DNA from: Devosia epidermidihirudinis
Lineage (GTDB): Bacteria; Pseudomonadota; Alphaproteobacteria; Rhizobiales; Devosiaceae
DNA length: 64,000 bases
Assembly (NCBI RefSeq): GCF_000971295.1
Contig: NZ_LANJ01000004.1
Span: 186,001-250,000, forward strand
Direction: 5' to 3'
In this document: piece by piece, positions 44,340-52,881 of the stretch
How the letters are laid out: every line of letters starts with the position of its first letter
Position numbering within the stretch: the first letter of the stretch is position 1
Translations under genes and position numbers: made by a program
Notes under the pieces: model-generated
Seen by the model: only the letters and a program-made list of their open reading frames with translations
Told to the model about the DNA's origin: nothing
The model's database searches: none

Positions 44340-44367
44340 AAAAGGCCCGCCATGTGCGGGCCTTTTT
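44340..44367 (+). terminator. rho-independent terminator of pyk
   Basis: Stem AAAAGGCCCGC / GCGGGCCTTTT with a five-base loop, followed by a further T; 22 bp after the pyk stop codon. Confidence 0.93.
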
Positions 44368-44382
44368 CATGAGGGGCAGGCC

Positions 44383-44916
44383 ATGGGCATCCAAAACGTT
44401 TTGATCGAAGGCGTCTCCGGCACCGGCAAAACCACAATCGCCGAAGAGCTGCAGAGGCGCGGTTATCACGTCGTCCATGGCGACCGGGAACTAGCCTATC
44501 GCGGCGATCCACTGACCGGCCTGCCGCTGCCCGGTCCGATCCCGGCAGGCGTCCCCGACCCCATCGCCTGGGTCCACGAGCATCACATCTGGGACATCGA
44601 CAAGCTCAAGGCCCATCTGGCCGACGACCACGCCCCCATCACCTTTTTCTGCGGCGGCGCCCGCAATTTCCCGGACTTCGTCGACCTGTTTGACACTGTC
44701 TTCGTCCTCGACGTGGACAGGGAAACCTTGGAGCGTCGCCTCGCACTCCGCCCCGCAGACGAATTCGGCGGCAATCCAGCCGAGCGCGACCTGATTATGC
44801 AGCTGCATGCCACCAAGGCCGATATCCCAAGCAACGCCATCAGCATCGACGCCACAGCGCCCCTCGCTCTCGTCGTCGATACCATCCTCTCCCAATGCAG
44901 GCCGTCAGCCACGTAA
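44383..44916 (+). CDS. P-loop nucleoside/shikimate-kinase-like protein
   Basis: Small ATP-binding protein of 177 residues with Walker A GVSGTGKT at residues 10-17 (VLIEGVSGTGKTTIAEELQR) followed by RGYHVVHGDRELAYRGD, and a lid region VLDVDRETLERRLALRPADEF. The fold is that of AAA_18/AAA_33 kinases that phosphorylate small molecules or tRNA-like substrates. No specific substrate motif is recognised. The ATG has AGGGG about eight bases upstream and lies after the pyk terminator, so it has its own or read-through transcription. The stop codon is 74 bp before a TetR gene that carries its own promoter. Confidence 0.8.
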   Translation: MGIQNVLIEGVSGTGKTTIAEELQRRGYHVVHGDRELAYRGDPLTGLPLPGPIPAGVPDPIAWVHEHHIWDIDKLKAHLADDHAPITFFCGGARNFPDFVDLFDTVFVLDVDRETLERRLALRPADEFGGNPAERDLIMQLHATKADIPSNAISIDATAPLALVVDTILSQCRPSAT

Positions 44917-44935
44917 CCCCCTCAACGCTGCCAAT

Positions 44936-44964
44936 TTGACAAACCTAAATGCTTTAGGTAAAAA
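44936..44964 (+). promoter_or_regulatory. promoter with built-in palindromic operator for the TetR gene
   Basis: A consensus -35 TTGACA (44936-44941) is followed after 17 bases by a weak -10 (TAAAAC, 44959-44964). The spacer is occupied by the perfect inverted repeat ACCTAAA-TGC-TTTAGGT (44943-44959). Binding of a dimer there would block RNA polymerase, so the TetR gene at 44991 is probably autorepressed. Confidence 0.75.
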
Positions 44965-44990
44965 CCTAACGCATTAAAGGAGCATGTCCG

Positions 44991-45572
44991 ATGGCACGCG
45001 CGGGATTGACGACAGAACGGCTGGTTTCAGCCGGCGCACAATTGGCAGACGAAGCCGGGTTTGAAGCCGTCACGGCCTCCGCCCTCGCACGCCTGTTCGA
45101 TGTGCAAGTCGCCAGCCTCTACTCCCACGTCAAGAACACGCACGACCTCAAGACACGCATTGCCCTGCTCGCCCTCGACGATCTCGCCGACAAGGCCTCA
45201 GAGGCCGTTGCAGGCCGCTCCGGCAAGGACGCACTGGTGGCGCTGGCCAATGTCCATCGCGACTTCGCCATCGCCCATCCCGGTCTCTTTGCCGCCTCCC
45301 GCTATCAGCTCGATGATGCGGCGGCAGCGGCAAGCGGCGGCGCCAAGATCGCCCGTATGATGCGAGCGGTCCTGCGCGACTACGGCCTCAGCGCGCTGGA
45401 CGAGACCCACGCCGTGCGTCTGCTTGGCAGCTTCTTTCTGGGCTTCACGACATTGGAGCTGGGCGGAGGCTTCAGCCACAGCGCGCCCGAACCTGTGGCC
45501 TCGTGGCTCCGCAGCCTCGATGCCATCGACGCCGTTCTACAAACCTGGCCGCGCGCACCCGACACAGCCTGA
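44991..45572 (+). CDS. TetR family regulator with TetR_C_33-like domain
   Basis: Regulator of 193 residues. The HTH is RLVSAGAQLADEAGFEAVTA, SALARLFDVQVASLYSHVKNTHDLKTRIAL. The C-terminal part (LVALANVHRDFAIAHPGLFA, LGSFFLGFTTLELGGGFSH) matches the WHG/TetR_C_33 type. AAAGGAG precedes the ATG. The promoter carries an embedded palindrome, so it is likely autoregulated. A GDSL-like hydrolase gene follows after 41 bp on the same strand and is the likely co-regulated target. The ligand is unknown. Confidence 0.88.
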   Translation: MARAGLTTERLVSAGAQLADEAGFEAVTASALARLFDVQVASLYSHVKNTHDLKTRIALLALDDLADKASEAVAGRSGKDALVALANVHRDFAIAHPGLFAASRYQLDDAAAAASGGAKIARMMRAVLRDYGLSALDETHAVRLLGSFFLGFTTLELGGGFSHSAPEPVASWLRSLDAIDAVLQTWPRAPDTA

Positions 45573-45613
45573 CGCGCCGCTACCGACACAATTTCAATCC
45601 AAGGATTTGGACC

Positions 45614-46780
45614 ATGACGACTTCCCAACGGTGGATTTCCACCGCGATCAATCACGCCCTATTGCTGGGCGCCATCGAGCTCGAACAGACCGATCGCGGC
45701 ACTAGGCCTCATCGCCTGCCCGCCGCCGCACGCGCCCAGTGGCCCGACCCACAATTGCTGATGGTCGAAGGCCAGCCCTCCGGCATGCGCCTCGCATTCC
45801 GCACCACGGCAACCGCCATCGAACTCGAAACCATCCCCACCAAGCGCATCTATGTCGGCATGCCGCCACGTCCCGATGGGGTCTACGACTTGCTGATTGA
45901 TGGGCAACTGGCGCGTCAGGGCAGCGTCAGCGGCGGTGACAGCCTCACCATCAACATGTCCACCGGCTCCGCCACGCATGAACGCGGTGCACCCGGCGTG
46001 CTGTCCTTTGAGGGCCTCCCCGCAGGCGACAAGACCATCGAGATCTGGCTGCCGCACGACGAGACCACGGAACTGGTGGATCTGCGTACCAATGCCCCCG
46101 TCGAGCCCATCGGCACCAACGGCGCACCCGTCTGGCTACACCACGGCAGCTCGATCAGCCATGGCTCCAACGCCACCCATCCCACCGGCACCTGGCCAGC
46201 CGTCGCCGCCACCGCGGCAGGCGTCTCGCTGATCAATCTGGGCTTTGGCGGCAGTGCAATCGTCGACCCCTTCGTCGCGCGCACCATTCGCGATGCCAGG
46301 GCCGATCTCATCTCGATCAAGCTGGGTATCAATGTCGTCAATACCGACGCCATGCGCCTGCGCGCCTTCGGCCCTGCCGTGCACGGCTTTCTCGACACCA
46401 TTCGCGAGGGCCACAAGACCACGCCGATTCTACTGATGTCGCCGATCTATTGCCCGATCCACGAAGACACGCCCGGCCCCACAGCGCCGGACTTCGTCGA
46501 TGGCAAGCTGTCGTTCAAGGCCTCGGGTGACCCAGCTGAAATTGCCATGGGCAAGCTGACGCTCAATGTCATTCGCGACACCCTGAGCAAGATCGTCACC
46601 CAGCGCGCCGCGACCGATTCCAATATCCACTATCTCGATGGCCGCGACCTCTACGGCGAGGTTGATAGCGCCGCCCTGCCCCTGCCGGACCGGCTCCATC
46701 CCGACGGCGACACCCATCGCCTGATGGGCGAGCGCTTTGCGGCCCTCGCCTTTGCGCCAGGCGGGGCGCTGGCACACTGA
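45614..46780 (+). CDS. SGNH/GDSL-like hydrolase
   Basis: Esterase-type enzyme of 388 residues. The N-terminal 150 residues form a beta-rich (carbohydrate-esterase-like) domain; the C-terminal part is an SGNH hydrolase. Blocks are visible: block I HHGSSISHGSNA with the nucleophilic serine, block II LGFGGSAI, block III KLGINVVN, and block V DRLHPDGDTHRLMGER with the Asp-x-x-His pair. There is no signal peptide, so it acts in the cytoplasm. Substrates of such two-domain members include acetylated sugars and other esters; none is fixed here. It lies 41 bp after the TetR gene in the same operon and ends at a strong terminator. Confidence 0.86.
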   Translation: MTTSQRWISTAINHALLLGAIELEQTDRGTRPHRLPAAARAQWPDPQLLMVEGQPSGMRLAFRTTATAIELETIPTKRIYVGMPPRPDGVYDLLIDGQLARQGSVSGGDSLTINMSTGSATHERGAPGVLSFEGLPAGDKTIEIWLPHDETTELVDLRTNAPVEPIGTNGAPVWLHHGSSISHGSNATHPTGTWPAVAATAAGVSLINLGFGGSAIVDPFVARTIRDARADLISIKLGINVVNTDAMRLRAFGPAVHGFLDTIREGHKTTPILLMSPIYCPIHEDTPGPTAPDFVDGKLSFKASGDPAEIAMGKLTLNVIRDTLSKIVTQRAATDSNIHYLDGRDLYGEVDSAALPLPDRLHPDGDTHRLMGERFAALAFAPGGALAH

Positions 46781-46784
46781 CCAA

Positions 46785-46816
46785 CAAAAAAGGCGGGCCC
46801 AACGGTCCGCCTTTTT
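46785..46816 (+). terminator. rho-independent terminator of the SGNH hydrolase gene
   Basis: Stem AAAAAGGCGGGCC / GGTCCGCCTTTTT (one G-T pair) with a CAAC loop, 4 bp after the stop codon. Its A/T flanks make it potentially bidirectional. Confidence 0.92.
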
Positions 46817-46840
46817 CGTATGCCTGCCCCCAGACAGCAC

Positions 46841-46862
46841 AAAGCCCGCTTTCGCGGGCTTT
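46841..46862 (-). terminator. terminator-like hairpin after rpmJ
   Basis: Perfect 9-bp stem AAAGCCCGC / GCGGGCTTT with a four-base loop, 23 bp after the rpmJ stop on the minus strand. There is no extended T-run, so it may work with the neighbouring hairpin at 46785. Confidence 0.75.
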
Positions 46863-46885
46863 GAAACTTGGTCTATGGCAGACGC

Positions 46886-47011
46886 TTAGCCCTGGCGGGC
46901 TTTGAAGCGCTTGTCTACCTTGTTGATGATGTAGACCCGGCCGCGACGGCGGACGAGCTTGTTCGCGCGGTGGCGAGTCATCAGCGCCTTCAGCGAGTTA
47001 CGGACTTTCAT
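46886..47011 (-). CDS. rpmJ: 50S ribosomal protein L36, cysteine-free (YkgO type)
   Basis: Forty-one residues beginning [20 protein letters not shown] and ending RFKARQG, a clear L36. The canonical L36 has a zinc ribbon with three cysteines and one histidine; this copy has no cysteine at all, so it is the C-minus paralogue that does not need zinc (YkgO type). GAGG sits seven bases before the ATG. In organisms with both types the C-minus form is induced on zinc starvation through Zur, but many alphaproteobacteria have only this form; I see no obvious Zur palindrome here. A promoter with -35 TTGACA lies upstream. Confidence 0.95.
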   Translation of the reverse strand: MKVRNSLKALMTRHRANKLVRRRGRVYIINKVDKRFKARQG

Positions 47012-47067
47012 GGTCTATCCTCAAGTCAAACAAAGAAGGCGCCAAGGCGCCCGGAAACTTGGGGGCA

Positions 47068-47096
47068 TACATATGGAAAATGGCTTGGCCTGTCAA
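47068..47096 (-). promoter_or_regulatory. promoter of rpmJ
   Basis: On the minus strand a consensus -35 TTGACA (47096-47091) is followed after 17 bases by TATGTA (47073-47068). This would start transcription near 47061, about 50 bases before the ATG. The rest of the interval to oppF (47097-47303) shows nothing else. Confidence 0.55.
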
Positions 47097-47303
47097 CGCA
47101 ACAGACACAGGAATTGCCCCTTGCGTGACGAATTCCCCAGATAGGCAAGGCCAGCTCAACACAGACAGGTTAACGCTTTGAAATAACAACAGATATTTCG
47201 ACAGCAATTATCCCCAGCCAGCAAGCAACTGGCGCAAAACGCCGCCCCGCGTGTCCCTCCCCCGGCATTAAAACGCAGTTTCGGCAAAGGCCAGGCAGCC
47301 CCC

Positions 47304-48323
47304 TCAGTGCCCGAGTACAGCCTCTTCTGGCACCTCGATCTCGCGCCAGCGATGGCACGCAACAAGGCGCCCATTGTCCAGCGTTTCAAGCGGCGGCCGA
47401 GTCTCGGCGCAGAACGACTTGGCAAAGCGGCAGCGCGTGCGGAAGGTACAGCCCGATGGCGGATTGATCGGCGACGGAATCTCGCCCCGTAGCGCATCGA
47501 TATTGCGTTGTCGTGCCAGCTTGGGGTCCGGTATCGGCACCGCCGTCAACAGCGCCCGCGTATAGGGGTGCTTGGGATCGTCATAGATCTCGTCGCCCGT
47601 CGCCAGCTCCACGATACGTCCGAGATAGAGCACCAGAATGCGATCGGACACGTGGCGAACCACGCTCAGATTGTGGCTGATGAAAATCAGCGTCAGCCCG
47701 AACTCGTCCTTGAGCTCGGCCAAAAGATTGAGGATCTGCGCCTGGATCGACACGTCCAGCGCCGAGACCGGCTCATCGCACACAATCAGCTTGGGCTCGG
47801 TGATCAACGCGCGGGCAATGCCGATGCGCTGCGCCTGTCCGCCCGAAAACTCGTGCGGATAGCGATTGATCATCTCGGGCAACAGCCCCACCGCTTCCAT
47901 GATCTTGAGCACACGCGCGCGGCGCTCATCCTTGTTCAGTTCCGGCCGCAGCGAGCGCAGTGGATCGGCGATGATCTCGCCCACCGTCATGCGCGGGTTG
48001 AGCGACGCCAACGGATCCTGGAAGATGATCTGCAAATCCTGCCGTCGCTTGCGCATTTCCTCGGCCGGCAGCTTGGTCAGGTCCTGCCCCAGCCACAGCA
48101 CTTGCCCCTCATCGGGGCGCAGCAATTGCAGGATGCACCGCCCCAGCGTGGACTTGCCACACCCGCTCTCGCCCACAATACCCAGCGTCTCGCCCTTACG
48201 GATCGAGAAGTTGATATCGGCAAGCGCGGTCAGCGTCAGCGGCTTGGAAAAAGCCCCGCCCGAAATCGCGAAGGTCTTTTTGAGATCCTTGATCTCAAGC
48301 AGAGTTGTCGTGGTCTGGTGCAT
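47304..48323 (-). CDS. oppF: oligopeptide ABC transporter ATP-binding protein OppF
   Basis: ATPase of 339 residues. Motifs: Walker A GESGCGKSTLGR, Q-loop IIFQDPLASLNPRMTV, signature FSGGQAQRIGIARAL, Walker B LIVCDEPVSALDVS and H-loop FISHNLSVVRHV. The C-terminal oligopeptide-specific tail is present (HPYTRALLTAVPIPDP, then GCTFRTRCRFAKSFC), whose cysteines can hold a 4Fe-4S cluster in related transporters. The ATG overlaps the oppD stop by one base (TGATG). It is the last gene of oppA-oppB-oppC-oppD-oppF and would pair with OppD. The first M of the longer reading is a TTG at 48326 and is not preferred. Confidence 0.93.
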   Translation of the reverse strand: MHQTTTTLLEIKDLKKTFAISGGAFSKPLTLTALADINFSIRKGETLGIVGESGCGKSTLGRCILQLLRPDEGQVLWLGQDLTKLPAEEMRKRRQDLQIIFQDPLASLNPRMTVGEIIADPLRSLRPELNKDERRARVLKIMEAVGLLPEMINRYPHEFSGGQAQRIGIARALITEPKLIVCDEPVSALDVSIQAQILNLLAELKDEFGLTLIFISHNLSVVRHVSDRILVLYLGRIVELATGDEIYDDPKHPYTRALLTAVPIPDPKLARQRNIDALRGEIPSPINPPSGCTFRTRCRFAKSFCAETRPPLETLDNGRLVACHRWREIEVPEEAVLGH

Positions 48324-49306
48324 CAAGCAACCTTTCCATAGGCCATCGGGCCTTCGTAGAAACAGGCCTTTTGACGGCCCGGACCGGCTTCGGTCAGCGG
48401 CGGCCGCTCGGCAATGCAGCGGTCAAAGGCGAACGCGCAGCGGGGATTGAACGAGCAGCCCTTGGGCAGATGTTCAAGGCTAGGCGGCAGCCCCTGGATG
48501 GGGTCGAGCCGGGCGGCGCGCTTGGCAATATGCGGCGTCGAATGCAGCAGGCCCAGCGTATAGGGATGGCGCGGATCATAGAACAGGTCATCGACTGTCC
48601 CTTTTTCCACCGAGCGCCCGCCATACATCACCATCATGCGGTCAGCCACGCCCGCCACCACGCCCAGATCGTGCGTGATCAGCACCAGCGCGGTGCCGAA
48701 GTCATCGGTCAGCGACTTGAACAGGTCCAGCATCTGCGCCTGCACCGTCACGTCGAGCGCCGTGGTCGGCTCGTCGGCAATCAGGATCTTGGGCTGGCAC
48801 AACAGCGCCATGGCGATCATGACGCGTTGGCGCATGCCACCGCTCATCTGGTGCGGATAGGCATTGGCCCGCTTGGCGGGCTCAGGAATGCCCACGCGCT
48901 CCAGCATGGCGATGGAGTTGCGCTCGGCCTCCTTGGCGTCCTGCCCCTTGTGACGCACCAGAACTTCGGCCAGCTGCTGCTTGATGCGCAACGCCGGATT
49001 GAGCGAGGTCATCGGGTCCTGAAAGATCATCGCCACGTCGCGGCCACGATACTCGTTGAGCGCGGTCTTGCTCAGGTTGAGCAGATCGACATCGCCGAGC
49101 AGAGCCTGCCCGCTCACGCTGCCGTTCTTGGCCAACAGGCCCATCAGCGCCATGAAGGCCTGGCTCTTGCCTGAGCCGCTTTCGCCAACCACAGCCAGGG
49201 TTTCACCGGCCTCGAGGGCAAAATTCAGTCCATCGACAGCGGTGACTTCGGACTCGTGCAGCGCAAAGCGCACCGACAAATCCTTGACGGTCAATACTTG
49301 TGCCAT
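48323..49306 (-). CDS. oppD: oligopeptide ABC transporter ATP-binding protein OppD
   Basis: ATPase of 327 residues. Walker A is [17 protein letters not shown]-loop [16 protein letters not shown], signature [15 protein letters not shown], Walker [17 protein letters not shown], and H-loop [14 protein letters not shown]. The Opp/Dpp C-terminal extension ([29 protein letters not shown]) is intact. It is joined to its neighbours by single-base overlaps, oppC before and oppF after, which indicates translational coupling. Partner of OppF in the heterodimeric ATPase. Confidence 0.93.
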   Translation of the reverse strand: MAQVLTVKDLSVRFALHESEVTAVDGLNFALEAGETLAVVGESGSGKSQAFMALMGLLAKNGSVSGQALLGDVDLLNLSKTALNEYRGRDVAMIFQDPMTSLNPALRIKQQLAEVLVRHKGQDAKEAERNSIAMLERVGIPEPAKRANAYPHQMSGGMRQRVMIAMALLCQPKILIADEPTTALDVTVQAQMLDLFKSLTDDFGTALVLITHDLGVVAGVADRMMVMYGGRSVEKGTVDDLFYDPRHPYTLGLLHSTPHIAKRAARLDPIQGLPPSLEHLPKGCSFNPRCAFAFDRCIAERPPLTEAGPGRQKACFYEGPMAYGKVA

Positions 49307-50229
49307 CAGCGATCCTTTGGGTCGAGTGCGTCACGCAAACCATCACCCACGAAAAAGAAGGTGAAGAGGATGGTGACAAAGAACACCAGCGGGAAAATCA
49401 GTTGCCAGATCGTGCCATATTGCATGGTGCGCGAGCCTTCGCTGATCAGCGCGCCCAGCGAGGTGTTGGGCTCCTGAACACCAAGGCCCAGGAACGAAAT
49501 GAAAGATTCCAGCAGGATCATTTCGGGCACCAGTAGGGTCGCATAGACCACCACGATACCGAGCAGGTTGGGCACGATGTGGCGGAAAATCACCGTCAGC
49601 GGCTTGGCGCCAGTCGCAATGGCCGCCTCGACGAATTCGCGGTTCTTGAGCGTCAATGTCTGCCCGCGCACCACGCGCGCCATGCCCAGCCAGGAAATCA
49701 GCCCCACCCCGACAAACAGCATCACGAAGGAGCGGCCGAAGATGATCAGCAGCAGGATCAGGATGAACATATAGGGGATGGAATAGAGGATATCGACGAA
49801 GCGCATCATCAGGCTGTCAATCCGGCCACCGAAATAGCCGGCCACCGCGCCATAGATGGTCCCCACAATCACCGCGATGCCCGCGCCGATAATGCCCACC
49901 ATCAGAGACACCTGCGTGCCCTGGATGACGCGCGAATAGAGATCGCGGCCGACTTCGTCCGTGCCGAAAAAGTGGCCGGTTTCAACCGACGGATAGCCCT
50001 TGGACAGCACATTGCCGACCACGCTCCAGTCGATTTTTTCGATCGACCAGCGGGCGAAAAATGGACCGACAATGGTGAAAACCACAACGCCCAGCAGCAC
50101 GAACAGGCTCACCAGCGCGGCCCGGTTGCGAACGAAACGATAGCCGGCGTCCCGCCACAGCGATCGTCCCTTTGTCGGAGTGATCGCTTCGGCCTTGGCG
50201 ACGCCGTCGATACGGGTATCTGCAAGCAT
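49306..50229 (-). CDS. oppC: oligopeptide ABC transporter permease OppC
   Basis: Membrane subunit of 307 residues, DppC/OppC family, with a long N-terminal cytoplasmic tail, one helix (ALVSLFVLLGVVVFTIVGPF), a periplasmic region with HFFGTDEVGRDLYSRVIQGT, and the EAA loop AAIATGAKPLTVIFRHIVPN followed by LLGIVVVYATLLVPEMIL and a C-terminal GDGLRDALDPK. The ATG at 50229 is used; 14 further codons upstream lack a ribosome site and overlap the preceding gene region. It lies 10 bp after oppB. Confidence 0.92.
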   Translation of the reverse strand: MLADTRIDGVAKAEAITPTKGRSLWRDAGYRFVRNRAALVSLFVLLGVVVFTIVGPFFARWSIEKIDWSVVGNVLSKGYPSVETGHFFGTDEVGRDLYSRVIQGTQVSLMVGIIGAGIAVIVGTIYGAVAGYFGGRIDSLMMRFVDILYSIPYMFILILLLIIFGRSFVMLFVGVGLISWLGMARVVRGQTLTLKNREFVEAAIATGAKPLTVIFRHIVPNLLGIVVVYATLLVPEMILLESFISFLGLGVQEPNTSLGALISEGSRTMQYGTIWQLIFPLVFFVTILFTFFFVGDGLRDALDPKDR

Positions 50230-50239
50230 TGCCCTGGCC

Positions 50240-51163
50240 CTACAACTGAATTTTGGGGTCGATCCACGCATAGAGGATATCGACGATGAGGTTGGCGGCG
50301 ATGGTCAGCGCGCCCAGCAGCACCGTAATGCCCAGAATGGTGGAATAGTCGCGGTTGAGCGCGCTATTGACGAAGGCCTGTCCGATGCCGCCGGTGGAGA
50401 AGTAGAGATCGATCACCACAGAACCGGTGACCATGCCCACAAAGACAGGGCCGAGATAGGACACGACAGGCAGCAAGGCCGGACGAAGGGCATGCTCAAA
50501 AATCACCTGTCGGCTCGGCAGCCCCTTGGCCCGCGCGGTGCGGATATAGTTTGAACTCAGCACTTCGAGCATCGAAGAGCGCGTAATGCGGGCGATGTTG
50601 GCCATGTAGCTGGTCGACAGCGCAATCACGGGCAAGATCACATTGCTCCAGTGGCCGCCGTTCCAGCCGCCACCGGGCAACCAGCGCAGCCACAGCGTGA
50701 ATACCAGCACCAGCAATGGCGCCATGACGAAATTCGGCACGACCTGCGCCCCGATGGTGACGCCAACCGCGAAATAATCTGCCCAGCTGTTCTGGCGCAC
50801 GGCGGCGACAATACCCAGGCTCACCCCGATCAGCGCCGCCAGCACAAAGGCCCAGGCGCCATAGGTGAAGGTCACCGGGAAGCCCTGCGCGATGATGTCG
50901 TTGACCGTGCGGTCGCGATACTGGAACGAGGGCCCAAAGTCGAAGCGGAACACGACATTGTAGACGTATTCAAGCAGCTGCTGCCATTCGGGCTTATCGA
51001 GCCCATAGCGCGCGAAAATATTGTCAAGCACGGCCTGCGGCACGTTCTTTTCGCCGGCGAACGGGTTTCCGGGCGCCATCTTCATAAGCATGAAGGAAAC
51101 GACGATGAGTACGAGCAGCGTCGGGATGGCGACCGCCAATCGTCTGAGAATGAATTGGATCAT
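50240..51163 (-). CDS. oppB: oligopeptide ABC transporter permease OppB
   Basis: Membrane subunit of 307 residues, DppB/OppB family. The start MIQFILRRLAVAIPTLLVLI is the typical N terminus; AGGGGAT lies just before the ATG on the minus strand. Other features are the MAPGNPFAGE motif, FDFGPSFQYRDRTVNDII, and the EAA loop RTARAKGLPSRQVIFEHALR. The gene follows oppA after a 83-bp gap that holds a strong hairpin. A longer frame to 51190 begins in the hairpin region and is unlikely. Confidence 0.92.
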   Translation of the reverse strand: MIQFILRRLAVAIPTLLVLIVVSFMLMKMAPGNPFAGEKNVPQAVLDNIFARYGLDKPEWQQLLEYVYNVVFRFDFGPSFQYRDRTVNDIIAQGFPVTFTYGAWAFVLAALIGVSLGIVAAVRQNSWADYFAVGVTIGAQVVPNFVMAPLLVLVFTLWLRWLPGGGWNGGHWSNVILPVIALSTSYMANIARITRSSMLEVLSSNYIRTARAKGLPSRQVIFEHALRPALLPVVSYLGPVFVGMVTGSVVIDLYFSTGGIGQAFVNSALNRDYSTILGITVLLGALTIAANLIVDILYAWIDPKIQL

Positions 51164-51206
51164 AGGGGATGTCCGTGCTGCCCGCGCCATAGCGCAGCGG
51201 GCGGGC

Positions 51207-51234
51207 GGCGCCCTGCCACTAGGGGCAGGGCGCC
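51207..51234 (-). other. strong intercistronic hairpin between oppA and oppB
   Basis: Perfect 11-bp stem GGCGCCCTGCC / GGCAGGGCGCC (51207-51217, 51224-51234) with a six-base loop, 12 bp after the oppA stop. No T-run follows. As with the tauA-tauB hairpin, it is placed to protect or set apart the binding-protein part of the transcript. Confidence 0.7.
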
Positions 51235-51246
51235 GTCTCTGATGCC

Positions 51247-52881
51247 TTATTCAGCGACCTTGTAGAGGTCCTTGGCATACCAGTTCTGTTCCACGTCATC
51301 ATAGGGCCAGCCCTTGACGCTCTCGTTCTGCATAAAGACCTTGGCGTAGTAGTAGATCGGCATGATCGCTACGTCCTTGGCAGTCTGCGTCTCGACTTCA
51401 GCGTATTGCACGTTCGGGTCTTCCGAAGTCTTGGCTTCGGCGAGCCAACCGTCGACCTGGGCGTTCGAATAGCCCGAGTTGTTCTGGTCGGAGTTGGAGT
51501 CAAGCAACGACAGGAAGGTCGAGGCTTCGTTATAGTCGCCGCACCATGCGTCACGTGCCAGTTCGAAGTTCTTTTCGTGACGGGTATCGATCAGGGTCTG
51601 GAATTCCATGTCTTGCAGATTGAGCGTCACGCCCAGCTTTTCCTTCCACATCTGGCCGACCACGGTTGCGATCTTCTTGTGCGCGTCCGAGGTGTTGTAG
51701 ATGTAGTTGATGGTCAGCGGGTTGTCCTTGCCATAGCCGGCTTCGGCGATCAGCTCTTCGGCGCGGGCATCGCGTTCATCCTGCGTCATCGAGGCTGCCG
51801 GGATCTGCGGCATGATATAGCCGGCGGTCAGCGGATGCGCGAAGGAATAGGCTGGCTGCTGGCCGCCCTGCAGGATGCCATTGACGATCACGTCACGGTC
51901 GATCGACAGGTTGAGTGCTTCACGAACGCGAACGTCCTTGAGGGCCTCGTTGGACTGCTTGTCGGTCATGTTGACGTCGAAGTAGTACGTGCAGAACTGC
52001 GGCACCGAGAAGGTTTCGTCAGGCAGTTCGGCCTTCAGAGCTGGATACTGGCCAGCAGGTACGTCGGTCTGGTCGACTTCGCCAGCGCGCCAGCGGGTCA
52101 GGCCCTGGTTTTCGTCATTGATGGTCAGGAACTGAACTTCGTTCAGAACGGTGTGCGCATCATCCCAGTAGTTCGGATTGCGCTTAACGATGACGCGTTC
52201 GCCGGGGGTGTTTTCAGCCAGCGTGTAGGCGCCGTTGCCGACGATATTTTCTGGCTTGGTCCACTCGATGCCCTTGGCTTCGATGACAGCCTTTGGCGAT
52301 GGGTAGAGCGTTGCGTGCGACAGGGTGCGGATGAACCATGGGCTCGAGAAGGCCAGATTCACTTCCAGCGTCTTGTCGTCGATTGCCTTGACACCAAGCT
52401 CTTCGACCGGCTTTTCGCCAGCCACGATGGCATCGGCATTGACCACGCCAACCAGGCCAACGAAGTAGGCATAGTTCGAAGCGGTTTCAGGGTTTACGGC
52501 ACGCTGCCAGGCATAAACGAAGTCGCCGGCGGTGACCGGGTCGCCATTGGACCACTTCGCGTCACGCAGGTGGAACGTGTAGACGGTGTTGTCGGCATTG
52601 ACTTCATAGCTCTCGGCCACGCCGGGAACGGGATTGCCATCTGCACCGCTGTTGTAGAGGCCTTCAAACAGCGAACGCACAACCGCGGAAGTATCAACGT
52701 CTTCAACCAGTTGTGGGTCGAGCGTATTGATATTGTCCAGCACGCGATACTTGAAGACCTGCTCGGCAGCCAGGGTCGTCCCCTCTGGAACACTGGCAGC
52801 AAAAGTCGGCATCGTCAGTGCTGTTGCACCCAATAGTGCCACGGCCACTGCGGCCGCTTTAAAGGTCTGAGCGGTTTTCAT
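51247..52881 (-). CDS. oppA: oligopeptide ABC transporter substrate-binding protein OppA
   Basis: Periplasmic peptide-binding protein of 544 residues, SBP family 5. The signal peptide (TFKAAAVAVALLGATALTMP to TFAAS) is followed by FKYRVLDNINTLDPQLVEDV, LFEGLYNSGADGNPVPGVAE, YTFHLRDAKWSNGDPVTAGDF, and VREALNLSIDRDVIVNGIL. The mature part matches E. coli OppA in length and layout. The start has GAGGAG before ATG. It leads the oppABCDF operon; upstream are two palindromes (53024-53039 and 53050-53061) likely to be regulator sites. The protein binds peptides of about two to five residues in E. coli; the range here is not known. Confidence 0.93.
   Translation of the reverse strand: MKTAQTFKAAAVAVALLGATALTMPTFAASVPEGTTLAAEQVFKYRVLDNINTLDPQLVEDVDTSAVVRSLFEGLYNSGADGNPVPGVAESYEVNADNTVYTFHLRDAKWSNGDPVTAGDFVYAWQRAVNPETASNYAYFVGLVGVVNADAIVAGEKPVEELGVKAIDDKTLEVNLAFSSPWFIRTLSHATLYPSPKAVIEAKGIEWTKPENIVGNGAYTLAENTPGERVIVKRNPNYWDDAHTVLNEVQFLTINDENQGLTRWRAGEVDQTDVPAGQYPALKAELPDETFSVPQFCTYYFDVNMTDKQSNEALKDVRVREALNLSIDRDVIVNGILQGGQQPAYSFAHPLTAGYIMPQIPAASMTQDERDARAEELIAEAGYGKDNPLTINYIYNTSDAHKKIATVVGQMWKEKLGVTLNLQDMEFQTLIDTRHEKNFELARDAWCGDYNEASTFLSLLDSNSDQNNSGYSNAQVDGWLAEAKTSEDPNVQYAEVETQTAKDVAIMPIYYYAKVFMQNESVKGWPYDDVEQNWYAKDLYKVAE

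Noticed and set aside
42671..44512. 613-codon minus-strand frame over DUF1036-pyk
   Set aside because: It is the antisense of pyk; the product is rich in Gly, Asp and His with no recognisable domain, and pyk is certain.
51406..52836. 476-codon plus-strand frame opposite oppA
   Set aside because: Antisense to a well-supported binding-protein gene; no ribosome site or domain.
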